DNA of 55,326 nucleotides, taken from Lentisphaerota bacterium. GTDB lineage: Bacteria > Verrucomicrobiota > Kiritimatiellia > JAAZAB01. Made by a program: the position numbers and the translations under genes. How positions within the stretch are numbered: position 1 is the first letter of the stretch; every line of letters begins with the position of its first letter. Where the stretch lies: positions 1-55,326 of the forward strand of contig JACPGM010000014.1 of assembly GCA_016188985.1 (NCBI GenBank). Reading direction: 5' to 3'. This document shows positions 16,338 to 24,803 of this stretch, piece after piece. The notes beneath the pieces were generated by a model that saw nothing but the letters and a program-made list of their open reading frames with translations, did not search any database and had not been told where the DNA came from.

Positions 16338-16457
16338 AGATAATTGACCCATAACTTGCAAAGTCGGAAATCTCCTTGCCTCAGGCTCACGAAGCTCTAT
16401 TATTCTTCGTTGCGCGCGGGGAAGAAACGGCGTGAATGGGGCCGTTAGGGCCTGGAA

Positions 16458-16955
16458 ATGTTAACCCGGATGCACACAAAAAAAAGACTGCTGCTGGCGC
16501 TCATCCTGATGGCCCTGGGCGGGTTTCTGCTGCACTTAAGAATCCACCCCTTCGCGCAGAACTCGTCCAACTTGCTTCCCATCGTCGCCGGGCTTATAAG
16601 TATCATCGTCATTCCCGCTCTCTTTTCATTCCGTAAGACAATCGCTTATGGCTACGTCCTGAACGGCCTACTGGTCATTGTGGGCACGATTGTCATGGCG
16701 CATTACGCTATGGCGCATAAGCCTGATCCGCTCACCTGGCGGTCGCTGTTAATTGGAACTACGCTGGCCGATATCCTGGTGCTATGGGGCAAGTTTTTTA
16801 TCGGCCAAGCGCTGTTTGATCTTGAAATGTTCGGCTATGACCGCCAGCCGGCCAGGGCGGGACGAAGCTGGCGCTACCCCAACCTTGGCTGGTGGTTCAT
16901 CCATCTGCTGGCGATTGCGTACATTTATGCGCTGGGCAACATCTGGTGGAGATGA
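16458..16955 (+). CDS. Small multi-pass membrane protein
   Basis: 165 residues with four or five hydrophobic segments (RLLLALILMALGGFLL, LLPIVAGLISIIVIPALF, YVLNGLLVIVGTIVMAHYAM, LLIGTTLADILVLWGKFF, FIHLLAIAYIYALG). No known family is recognised. The stop TGA is followed by a second small membrane gene starting 2 bases later, so the two are co-translated. Confidence 0.6.
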   Translation: MLTRMHTKKRLLLALILMALGGFLLHLRIHPFAQNSSNLLPIVAGLISIIVIPALFSFRKTIAYGYVLNGLLVIVGTIVMAHYAMAHKPDPLTWRSLLIGTTLADILVLWGKFFIGQALFDLEMFGYDRQPARAGRSWRYPNLGWWFIHLLAIAYIYALGNIWWR

Positions 16956-16956
16956 G

Positions 16957-17052
16957 ATGAACAAATTCATGCTGTTCACCTGGCGTTGGTGGGTCTTGCA
17001 CGTCCTGGCAATTCTGTTCTTCTTCTGGTTGGGACACGCAATCCACTTTTAG
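16957..17052 (+). CDS. 31-residue single-pass membrane protein
   Basis: A very small gene starting 2 bases after the preceding stop: MNKFMLFTWRWWVLHVLAIL then FFFWLGHAIHF. Almost the entire peptide is one aromatic-rich transmembrane helix. The upstream GGTGGAGATGAG supplies an SD-like GGAG. The tight spacing argues it is a real partner of the 165-residue membrane protein. Confidence 0.5.
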   Translation: MNKFMLFTWRWWVLHVLAILFFFWLGHAIHF

Positions 17053-17379
17053 ACGCTTTCCCGTCAAGATACACGTTTTTGCGTGTATGTTTTAGTACCT
17101 TGAGAACTGCCACAAGAAACGAGAAATGCTAAAGCAAGATAGAATGAACCACGGAGGCACAGAGATAACTGCGTCTCCCTGGTCTCCTCCATCTCCCCAC
17201 AAGAGTGTTGCGCGCATTTGGCGTAGGGCGCAGCGCCCTGCGCAAATGCGCGCAACGATTGGTCGGAAGAGAATATGGGAGGAGAATTTCTCTCTCCGTG
17301 TCTCTGTGGTGAGGTTTGTTTTGTTTGGCTTGCTTGGATTACGGGTACAAGCCCGCCTTAGCATACTTCAGGAGATTTA
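17053..17379. repeat. Intergenic hairpin repeats, no gene
   Basis: 17051-17096 matches 24574-24621 (CTTTCCCGT...CACGTTTTT...). 17148-17310 is a long inverted repeat with ends ACCACGGAGGCACAGAGA and TCTCCGTGTCTCTGTGGT. Nested inside at 17207-17256 is a near-perfect hairpin of about 24 bp per arm (GTTGCGCGCATTTG...). The start of the next gene has its own CAGGAG site at 17368-17373. Confidence 0.65.
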
Positions 17380-18603
17380 ATGTCCCCTACCCCCGATGGC
17401 ATTCGGACAATGGTCCCGCGCGAGCGGATGAGCCCTTCGGCGCGCAAACTGCGCGACATTTACGCCATCACCCCCGGCGCGCCGTTCCTGAAGGCCGAGA
17501 TGGGTTTTTTTGCGCTGGAACGCTGGGCGCGGGAAGGCATGCCAGTTGATCTAACTTTCCAGCCATCCCAAAGCCGCTATATGGCAAATGTGCACGACAC
17601 CCGGTTACCGGATAAAGACACCCTTGCGAAGCTGTTTGATTTCGATCCGCCCGGCCATTTTTATTTACAAAACCTGGGCTGGTGCGAAGCGGCCTTCGAG
17701 CCGGCCTTCGAGGTCAAAGTCGTGGAAGACCGCGGCGAATACGAGGTGGTGCAGGATATCGCCGGGAGACACCTGCTTTGTTTCAAGGGACGCCGGTCAG
17801 GCTTCATGCCGGAATATCTGGACCATCCCGTCAAGGACCAAAAAACCTGGGAAGAAAACGTGAAGTGGCGGCTCGACCCTAAAACGCCGCAACGTTTCAC
17901 GGACCTTGCCAAGCGCTTGGAAGCCGCGCGCGCCGCCGCCGGGCAAGGGCTCTTGATCAGCCAGCAAATTATCGGCGGCTGCATGTACCTGCGCAGTCTG
18001 ATCGGGCCGGAGCATGTGCTCTATGCCTATTACGATATGCCGGAAGTGATCCACGACGCCATGCGCACCTGGCTGGCGCTGGCCGATGCCGTCACGGCCT
18101 GGCACCAGCAGCATCTTACCTTCGATGAGGTTTTTTTGGCCGAAGACATCTGTTACAATCACGGGCCACTTATTTCTCCGGAGATGATGCGCGAATTTCT
18201 GCTGCCCTATTACCAGCAGTTAATCCGGAATATAATTTCCCGGCAGTTGGATGCTTCCCGCCACCTGTTCGTGCACATTGATACTGATGGCCACGCCGAA
18301 TCGGTGATTGAGCTTTACCAGGAAGCTATTCTCATGGAGGCGATGAGCCCCTTCGAAGTGGCCTCCGGTTGTGACGTGGTCAAGCTCGGCCGGAAATACC
18401 CCCGGCTGGTCATGCGCGGCGGCATTGACAAGCGGATCATCGCCCAAGGCCCTCCGGCCATTGACCGGCACCTGGAATATATTTTGCCGGCCATGCGCGC
18501 GCGCGGCGGCTACTATCCCACCTGCGATCACGGCGTGCCGGAAGAATGCAGCTACCAGAACTACCTCTATTACCGCAAGCGTTGCGTCGAACTGGGCGGG
18601 TGA
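17380..18603 (+). CDS. Uroporphyrinogen decarboxylase-family methyltransferase-like protein (paralog 2)
   Basis: 407 residues with the same fold as the protein at 4269-5390. Conserved blocks: LFVHIDTDGHAESVIELYQEAILMEAMSPFEVASGCDVVKLGRKYPRLVMRGGIDKR and GGYYPTCDHGVPEECSYQNYLYY. The N-terminus is longer than in the first copy, and HemE arginine signatures are missing. This points to a methyltransferase or related activity. Its CAGGAG ribosome binding site lies 7 bases before the ATG. It is followed convergently by the beta-propeller gene. The substrate is unknown. Confidence 0.8.
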   Translation: MSPTPDGIRTMVPRERMSPSARKLRDIYAITPGAPFLKAEMGFFALERWAREGMPVDLTFQPSQSRYMANVHDTRLPDKDTLAKLFDFDPPGHFYLQNLGWCEAAFEPAFEVKVVEDRGEYEVVQDIAGRHLLCFKGRRSGFMPEYLDHPVKDQKTWEENVKWRLDPKTPQRFTDLAKRLEAARAAAGQGLLISQQIIGGCMYLRSLIGPEHVLYAYYDMPEVIHDAMRTWLALADAVTAWHQQHLTFDEVFLAEDICYNHGPLISPEMMREFLLPYYQQLIRNIISRQLDASRHLFVHIDTDGHAESVIELYQEAILMEAMSPFEVASGCDVVKLGRKYPRLVMRGGIDKRIIAQGPPAIDRHLEYILPAMRARGGYYPTCDHGVPEECSYQNYLYYRKRCVELGG

Positions 18604-18664
18604 CAATCTTTCGCAAGCTCTGCCGTCCATCGGCCCGGCAACCAGCAACCTGGAGCGTAAGCGA

Positions 18665-20545
18665 TCAAATGTCTTCAGGAATTTCGATGGCGCGCAGGCG
18701 ATGCGCGCTGGCGAAGTAGTAGGTGCGTCCGATAACAGGTCCGCCAACGCTCACGTGCTGATCGTGTTCCTCCATTCCACAGCGCCACAGGATAGTGCGT
18801 TGGGCCGTGCCAGGAGTGATGCGATACACCGAGATTTTGGTGGCGCCGTACCAGGCGCCGTCGGGTCCCTTCCGCAACGCCACTTCCAGCGGCCAGCCGA
18901 ACTCGCCGCCAAAGCGCGAACGATCGCTCACACGCCTTTCATCCAGGTCAATCAGCACCAGCTCGGCTGTTGGCACCAAGGCGCTCGAGGGAGACTCGGC
19001 GGCGAGACGCTCCACCACCGCATAGACGTAGCGATCATCTACCCGGACGATGTCCATGATGCCGCGCAGGTCGTGTATGCCGAATGTTTCGATGCCATCG
19101 GCCTGATCGCGGCGCGGGTCCCACCAGACGAAGGCGCACTTGTCGGCGCGCGGCTGCGTGCCTGTGCCGGCCTCAACGGTTGTGCCTACGAGAATACGCT
19201 CGCGCTTGGGCAGCCATGCCAGCGCCACAACGCTGCAATTCTTGACAAGGTGGCGATGGCTGGTGAACGTTCCCGTCTGCGGGTCATACGCGCTGAGAGT
19301 TCCGCCCCACATGCCGTAGTCAGGCACGGCGCCAATCCAGACCTTGCCCGCCGGGCCGGCGAGCATGGCGCGCGGCCGACACGCCACCGGGTCGGCCGCG
19401 CCCACGTCGCGCGGATTCGATCCCGGGTCCGTGCCGAATTTGTACGGTTCTTTCGGGTCATAGACCGACAGCCGGGCACCGGGATACGAGGCGATATACA
19501 GCTTGCCGTCAAGGTTGGCCATCGAGTAGGCCTCGCCGCTGGAGACGCTGCACTGGCCATGGTCAATCATGTCCGAGCCGTCCGGCCGGCATGAGAACAA
19601 ACGCTCGGGCAGAATGCTCGAACCGTAGAGGCGTCCGTCGGGTCCGTGGTGAATGAGGAAAATATCAGTTCCGGCCCCCTGCCAGTCTAACGACAGAATG
19701 CGCGGCGGACCCTTCCCCTTCGGCGGAGTGAGCCGAACCTTGCGGAAATCGGACGTGGACCGGTCGGCGAACTCAACCGTAGCGCCGTCGGACATGGTAT
19801 TGCGCGGCGGCATCGGCTCGGGCAGTGCCGCCACCTTGACCGCTTCCAGCCCCTGCACGCGGAAATCGCCTTCGCTGGACCTGATATAGAGCAAGCCGTC
19901 CTTGCCTTTGTAGAGGTCAATGCTGCCGCTGCGCTCCTGCGTTTCAATGACGGGGCCTACGGTGCGATGAGTGCGGGTCTTCGGATCCAACGCCACTACG
20001 TGCGGCTTGCACATCTTGACCAGCCCCGCGACCGTGCCATCGGCGCTGCACAACGGGTAGAAGTACATATCGGTCTCATCCATGCGTCCGTAGCGCGTCC
20101 ACTGGCCGGTCGCCGGCTCATAGCGGCTCAGGCAACAACCGGGATACGCGCCGACAAACAGGCTGCCGTCAGGCGCCTCGTCAATACGGCAGGGAAACGT
20201 GGCCAGTTCAGGATCAACGTGGCCGATATCCTCGATGGTATTGCTGCCGGGCACGTAGCGGTGGAAGGTGCCGGTGTAGCAGGCGCCCATATAGAGGACG
20301 CCATCGCGTGCGCTGCGATACGAGGCGACGGGCTCGAAGGCCTTGCGGTCAGCGCACTCGTATTGCACGCAGCCGCCCTTCTCCAGGTTGATGTCCAGCA
20401 CGAGCAACCCACCGGCCATCTGCCCCATGCTCGCCAGCAGCGAGGGCCGGCCCTGCGCGTCTTTTCCCGGATGGAGGATGCAGGCAAATACAGCTCTAAC
20501 GGGGATGCCCAACTCGCGGACCGCGAGGCTCCACCGGGTACTCAT
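18665..20545 (-). CDS. Cytoplasmic beta-propeller-like protein
   Basis: 626 residues, no signal peptide. Repeated strands of the type RIDEAPDGSLFVGAYPGCCLSRYEP, GPDGRLYGSSILPERLFSCRPDG, NLDGKLYIASYPGARLSVYDP and GPAGKVWIGAVPDYGMWGGTL indicate one or two six- or seven-bladed propellers of the SMP-30/NHL/WD40-like class. GAGGAGC precedes the ATG. The upstream neighbour across a MITE is the RbsB-like sugar-binding protein on the same strand. A link to sugar or sugar-acid metabolism is possible but unproven. Confidence 0.65.
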   Translation of the reverse strand: MSTRWSLAVRELGIPVRAVFACILHPGKDAQGRPSLLASMGQMAGGLLVLDINLEKGGCVQYECADRKAFEPVASYRSARDGVLYMGACYTGTFHRYVPGSNTIEDIGHVDPELATFPCRIDEAPDGSLFVGAYPGCCLSRYEPATGQWTRYGRMDETDMYFYPLCSADGTVAGLVKMCKPHVVALDPKTRTHRTVGPVIETQERSGSIDLYKGKDGLLYIRSSEGDFRVQGLEAVKVAALPEPMPPRNTMSDGATVEFADRSTSDFRKVRLTPPKGKGPPRILSLDWQGAGTDIFLIHHGPDGRLYGSSILPERLFSCRPDGSDMIDHGQCSVSSGEAYSMANLDGKLYIASYPGARLSVYDPKEPYKFGTDPGSNPRDVGAADPVACRPRAMLAGPAGKVWIGAVPDYGMWGGTLSAYDPQTGTFTSHRHLVKNCSVVALAWLPKRERILVGTTVEAGTGTQPRADKCAFVWWDPRRDQADGIETFGIHDLRGIMDIVRVDDRYVYAVVERLAAESPSSALVPTAELVLIDLDERRVSDRSRFGGEFGWPLEVALRKGPDGAWYGATKISVYRITPGTAQRTILWRCGMEEHDQHVSVGGPVIGRTYYFASAHRLRAIEIPEDI

Positions 20546-20559
20546 GGTTTGCTCCTCGA

Positions 20560-20831
20560 GAGGCTGTTGAAAAAAATTTCGGACGCGGCGGAGCGCGTCC
20601 TTCCCTAATTGTAACTACTCAGGTCGTCAAGAAATGAAACTGCGAAATACGCGAATGGCGCGAAATGGGCATGGAAATTGTATTCAAATTTCGCGTATTT
20701 TGCGCATTTTGTAGTTAATTGTTTTCTCAGATTGCTGAGCAGTTACCCCTGATTTAACAGTTGCGTTTTTATGCGATTTGGAGGGCCACGCTCTGACGGG
20801 GCCGTTCTTTATGGAGTTTTTCAACAGCCTC
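20560..20831. mobile_element. MITE-like element with 15-bp perfect terminal inverted repeats
   Basis: GAGGCTGTTGAAAAA at 20560-20574 and TTTTTCAACAGCCTC at 20817-20831 are exact inverted repeats bounding 272 bp. The interior is AT-rich with a near-palindromic centre (gcgaaatacgcgaatggcg / tttcgcgtattttgcgc) and no credible gene. These termini resemble those of IS-derived non-autonomous elements. No clear target duplication is seen. It fills the gap between the propeller and sugar-binding protein genes. Confidence 0.7.
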
Positions 20832-20846
20832 GCCTGAGCAGTTCTA

Positions 20847-21812
20847 TCATTCATTCGGCAGCCAGGCGCCGCCCTGGTCAATATTCTCGCGGGTAAAAAC
20901 CCGCGAGGGCAAAGTCAGGTGTTGGGCCACCTTTTGACCGTTCAGGATTTTGAGCGCCGTGGCGATGGCCTCGCTCCCGCCGGTGGGATACTCAAAGCTG
21001 GCCGCCAGAATCCCTTGCCGGACGTAGGCCTGGCCTTCGTGGGGCAAAGCGTCAATGCCCACGAAAAGCATATTCTTTTCGCGGCCGGCCGCTTTGGCCG
21101 CCAGATATGCCCCATGCGCGCCGGGATCGTTGTGGGCGTAGACCAGGTTGATCTCGGCGAACCGGGCCAGGGCCGATTCCATTTCCCGGCGGGCATTGGG
21201 TTCAAGCCATTTCATATCGGCTTCAAAAATTACCTGCATAGCGCTGCCCTGGATGCCTTCCCGGAAACCGACATTGCGATCCTGGCCGGGGGTTGAGGTC
21301 ATCAGGCCCTTGAGCTCCACCACCCGACCTTTGCCGCCCAACGTCTTGAGGGCCCAGCGCCCGGCGGCGCGCGCGATCTTGCGGTTATCGGCGCCAATGA
21401 AACACGTGTATTGCTCGCCCAGCACTTTGCGATCCAGCACGATCACGGGAATGTTCTTCTGAAACGCGGCCGCCACCGGGGCGGTCAGGGGGGCCGCCTC
21501 CTTGGGCGAAACAATCAGCAAGTCCACGCCGGCGCCGACAAACTCCTCGATATGCGCACGCTGCTTCAAGGTGTCGTTCTGCGCGTCCTTGAAAACTACC
21601 GACAATTCCGGATGTTCTTCCGCCGCTTTGCGAATATCGGCGTTCATCTGCACCCGCCAAGGCTCGCCCAGATTGCACTGGCTCATGCCAATGGTCCAGC
21701 TTGCCTGGGCGTAGCGCTGCGGCGTAGCCTGGCGCTGCTGAGCTAAAGCCCTTTCGCCCAAGCCAAGGCCAAGCAATAAAACCGCTCCGCCCGTTATTAT
21801 TTTAATATTCAT
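20847..21812 (-). CDS. Sugar ABC transporter substrate-binding protein (RbsB-like)
   Basis: 321 residues with a signal peptide (MNIKIITGGAVLLLGLGLGERALA). The periplasmic-binding type-1 fold is clear: IGMSQCNLGEPWRVQMNADI, VDLLIVSPKEAAPLTAPV, IPVIVLDRKV, YTCFIGADNRKIARAAGRW and VYAHNDPGAHGAY. It captures a sugar in the periplasm for the permease and ATPase encoded just upstream on the same strand. A CACGGAG hairpin (21884-21955) separates it from the permease and may set its relative expression (inferred). The ligand is not identifiable. Confidence 0.88.
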   Translation of the reverse strand: MNIKIITGGAVLLLGLGLGERALAQQRQATPQRYAQASWTIGMSQCNLGEPWRVQMNADIRKAAEEHPELSVVFKDAQNDTLKQRAHIEEFVGAGVDLLIVSPKEAAPLTAPVAAAFQKNIPVIVLDRKVLGEQYTCFIGADNRKIARAAGRWALKTLGGKGRVVELKGLMTSTPGQDRNVGFREGIQGSAMQVIFEADMKWLEPNARREMESALARFAEINLVYAHNDPGAHGAYLAAKAAGREKNMLFVGIDALPHEGQAYVRQGILAASFEYPTGGSEAIATALKILNGQKVAQHLTLPSRVFTRENIDQGGAWLPNE

Positions 21813-21883
21813 CCAGAGGCGCCCTATTCATTTCCAATCCGTACGCGTAATTTATAGCCTATTAGCCGATAGGCCGCCACAAA

Positions 21884-21955
21884 CATTTACCACGGAGATA
21901 CGGAGAGAAAAATGAAGTAATCTCTTTTCCGTTCTCCGTGTCTCCGTGGTAAATG
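21884..21955. repeat. CACGGAG inverted repeat between permease and binding-protein genes
   Basis: Arms of 23 bp (CATTTACCACGGAGATACGG... and its complement) match at 22 positions around a 26-base loop. Related hairpins occur at 17148-17310, 24654-24737 and 53855-53927. It could act as an attenuator or transcript-stabilising stem. Confidence 0.65.
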
Positions 21956-21963
21956 CGAGATGT

Positions 21964-22974
21964 TTATTTCCTCCGGTGCTGAAAGATAACGGCGCTGACC
22001 ACGATCAGGCCGGTCAACATCAGCCGCGCGGCTTCGCCCACGGCATTGATGCTCAGGATTTTTTCCAGGTAGCCGATGGTGAGTGCCCCCAGCAGCGTGA
22101 GGCCGATGCCGCCGCGCCCGCCCATCAGCGCGGTGCCGCCGATCACCACGATGGCGATGGCGCTCAATTCGTAGCCCGCGCCGGCTTCGGGATCGCCCTG
22201 GATTTCCTGGGCCATCTGACAAATCCCGGCCACGGCGCTGAACAACCCGCTCAGAGCGTAGGCCAGCAGTTTCATGCCGCCGACCGGCACGCCCGAAAGC
22301 CGCGCGGCCTCCTCGTTGCCGCCGATGGCATAGAGATAGCGGCCCCAGCGCAACTTGGCCAGCAGCAGCCAGCAGCAAAACCCGCAGGCCAGAAAAATGA
22401 GGGTAACCACCGCCACATTGTCCGCAAGCACCTTGGCGTTGAGAAACTCGATGAACGGCGGCGCCTCGCCATAGCGATAGGTGCCGTCGGCCAACTCAAC
22501 GGCCGTTGAGATTTTCTGGCCGCCGGAAACCCATTTGGCCAGGCCGCGGGCAAAGACCATCATCGCCAGCGTGACAATAAAAGGTTGCAGCCGCAAGCGC
22601 GCAATCAGCCCGCCGGAAGCCGCGCCGCAAAGGGCGCCGGCCAGTAGCGTGGCGGGCACCGCCAGGAAAGGCGACCATCCCCAGCGCAAGGAAAACAAGG
22701 CAAAGAAGACCGCGCTCAAACCCAGGATACTGCCCACGGCCAGATCAATGCCCGCGCTGATGATCACCAGAGTCATGCCGCAGGCCAGAATGCCAAACAC
22801 CGCCACCTGCCGCAGCAGGTCGCGATGCGTGGCCCATTTGAAAAAAGCGCCTTCAGCGTTAAAGACCAGGCCGATGACCACCACCAGCAGCAAGGCCGCC
22901 AAGGCGCGCAGGCCGGGGTGAGTCCACCATAGCCGGAAAGAAAGTCCCGCTGATTTATGGCCATCGGCGTTCAT
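21964..22974 (-). CDS. Sugar ABC transporter permease (RbsC-like)
   Basis: 336 residues, about eight to ten membrane segments, BPD_transp_2 family. The hallmark region GYELSAIAIVVIGGTALMGGRGGIGLTLLGALTIGYLEKIL is intact, as is GIDLAVGSILGLSAVFFALF. It starts 3 bases after the ATPase stop, so the two are co-translated. It forms the inner-membrane channel of the importer. Confidence 0.9.
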   Translation of the reverse strand: MNADGHKSAGLSFRLWWTHPGLRALAALLLVVVIGLVFNAEGAFFKWATHRDLLRQVAVFGILACGMTLVIISAGIDLAVGSILGLSAVFFALFSLRWGWSPFLAVPATLLAGALCGAASGGLIARLRLQPFIVTLAMMVFARGLAKWVSGGQKISTAVELADGTYRYGEAPPFIEFLNAKVLADNVAVVTLIFLACGFCCWLLLAKLRWGRYLYAIGGNEEAARLSGVPVGGMKLLAYALSGLFSAVAGICQMAQEIQGDPEAGAGYELSAIAIVVIGGTALMGGRGGIGLTLLGALTIGYLEKILSINAVGEAARLMLTGLIVVSAVIFQHRRK

Positions 22975-22977
22975 TGC

Positions 22978-24495
22978 TCAGCTTCCCCCCATGGCGGCGC
23001 GCAGCACCAGCTCCGGCGTGGCTTGGCCGCGCGCATAAACCCCGGCCATCTGCCCGCGATGAAGAACCATAATGCGGTCGGCCATGGCCAGCAGTTCCGG
23101 CAATTCCGAAGTAATCAGCATAATTGTAATCCCCGCGGCCGTCCACTGGTTCATCAGTTCATACAAATCGTGTTTGGCACCCACATCCACGCCGCGGGTA
23201 GGCTCGTCCAGCAGCAGCACCTTGGGTTTGGTTTCCAGCCAGCGCGCCAGCAGGACCTTTTGCTGATTGCCGCCGGAAAGTTCCTGCACTTCCTGGCAAG
23301 GCGAACGCATCTGGATGCGCAACTTTTCGGCGCTGGAGAGCGCCGCGGCCCATTCCTGCCGCGGCCTGAGCCAGAGGCCGGGCGAATAAAAGCCGAGCGC
23401 AGAGAGCGTAATATTATGAACAACGCTTAACCCGGAAATCAGGCCGTGGGCCTGGCGGTCGTTGCTCAAGAACGCCATGCCCTGCGCCAAGGCGTGGCGA
23501 GGAGAATAGGGCCGTAGCGGTTGTCCATCCAACCGGACTTGTCCGGTCGGGGCCAGTCCATAGACGCCAAATAGCGCTTGCAACAGCTCGCTGGCGCCGC
23601 AACCCTGTAGTCCGGCCAAGCCCAGGATTTCACCGGAGTGCGCCCCGAAGGAAACGCGGTCCAATAACCGCCGGCCGGGGTTGGTCGGATCGGTGAGCGA
23701 CAGGTTTTCCACTTGCAGGCGCAACGGCCCGGGGTGAAACCGGCGCGCGGGAAATTGCTGATTGAGATCGCGACCCACCAGCGCGCGCAAAAGAGCCGCC
23801 GGGGGCAAATCACTACAGCGGCCGGCGGCCGCGACCCGCCCGTCGCGCAGAACCGTCAGGCGGTCGCCGATCTGATACATTTCTTCCAGCTTATGCGTGA
23901 TGAAGACAATCCCGCAGCCTTGTTGCCGCAGCGACCGGATAATCGCAAACAGTCGCTGGATTTCGGGTTCATTGAGCGCGCTGGTGGGCTCGTCCATGAT
24001 CAGGATGCGCGCTTGGGCTGCCAGGGCTTTGGCGATTTCGATTAGTTGCTGGATTGCCAGCGGATATTCGCCGGCTGGATGGTTCAAGTCCAGGTCCAGG
24101 TCCAATTGGTTCAACCGTTGGCGCGCTTCCTGGCGCTGCCGCTGGGGCTTGAGCCAGCCAAGCGCGCCGCAGTGCTCGCGGCCAAGAAAAATGTTGTCCA
24201 CTACCGAGAGCTCGGGAATTAGCGAAAGCTCCTGATGAATCATGGCGACGCCCCGCGCGGCGGCTTGCTGTGGAGAAGCCCAGCGGCTTTCTCGGCCGTC
24301 GAGCAGCACGCGGCCCTCGTAATCGCTATAGACGCCGGCCAGGATTTTCATGAGCGTGCTTTTGCCGGCGCCGTTTTCCCCGGCGAGGACATGCACTTCC
24401 CCGCCGTAGAGCTCAAACGCAACCTGCGCAAGCACGGACAAGCCACCGAAAGATTTTCCGATGGTCTGCATGCTGAGAAGGGGAACTTGGGTCAT
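22978..24495 (-). CDS. Sugar ABC transporter ATPase (RbsA-like, two NBDs)
   Basis: 505 residues with two fused nucleotide-binding domains. The first has Walker A GENGAGKST and Walker B RILIMDEPTSAL. The second has a degenerate Walker A (GLQGCGASELLQALFG) and the signature LSGGNQQKVLLARWL followed by VLLLDEPTRGVDVG, the usual asymmetry of RbsA/MglA proteins. First gene of the three-gene importer operon (ATPase, permease, binding protein). Confidence 0.92.
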   Translation of the reverse strand: MTQVPLLSMQTIGKSFGGLSVLAQVAFELYGGEVHVLAGENGAGKSTLMKILAGVYSDYEGRVLLDGRESRWASPQQAAARGVAMIHQELSLIPELSVVDNIFLGREHCGALGWLKPQRQRQEARQRLNQLDLDLDLNHPAGEYPLAIQQLIEIAKALAAQARILIMDEPTSALNEPEIQRLFAIIRSLRQQGCGIVFITHKLEEMYQIGDRLTVLRDGRVAAAGRCSDLPPAALLRALVGRDLNQQFPARRFHPGPLRLQVENLSLTDPTNPGRRLLDRVSFGAHSGEILGLAGLQGCGASELLQALFGVYGLAPTGQVRLDGQPLRPYSPRHALAQGMAFLSNDRQAHGLISGLSVVHNITLSALGFYSPGLWLRPRQEWAAALSSAEKLRIQMRSPCQEVQELSGGNQQKVLLARWLETKPKVLLLDEPTRGVDVGAKHDLYELMNQWTAAGITIMLITSELPELLAMADRIMVLHRGQMAGVYARGQATPELVLRAAMGGS

Positions 24496-24803
24496 GGCAG
24501 CTTCTTATCCCGGACGAGCAGCCTTTAATCCAGCAAGCATCGCGGTTTAATCTTATCGCGGTAGAACCCAAGTTAGACTCTTTCCCGTAAAGATGCACGT
24601 TTTTTGCATGCATGTTTCAGTCATTCAGAACCGCGCTAACAAACAAGAAAAGAAATTACCACGGATAAACACGGATACTTGCAGAAAGGATCCCCGTTCG
24701 TTATCAGTGTTCATCAGTGTCTATCAGTGGTTGATTTTCTTGGGTTGCGGGCATAGCCCGTGTTGGGTAAAAGCAAACTTTATGGTTCACCTATCGTCAG
24801 TGG
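24496..24803. repeat. Intergenic repeats upstream of the importer operon
   Basis: 24574-24621 repeats the 17051-17096 segment, including a small CACGTTTTTTGCATG hairpin. 24654-24737 is a CACGGAT-type inverted repeat (ACCACGGATAAACACGGAT / ATCAGTGTCTATCAGTGGT). No gene. The importer promoter is expected here, but no clear -35/-10 pair stands out. Confidence 0.55.

Noticed and set aside
20684-20881. 65-codon open frame inside the 272-bp element
   Set aside because: It spans the terminal repeat and element interior, has no ribosome binding site or domain, and fits repeat DNA.
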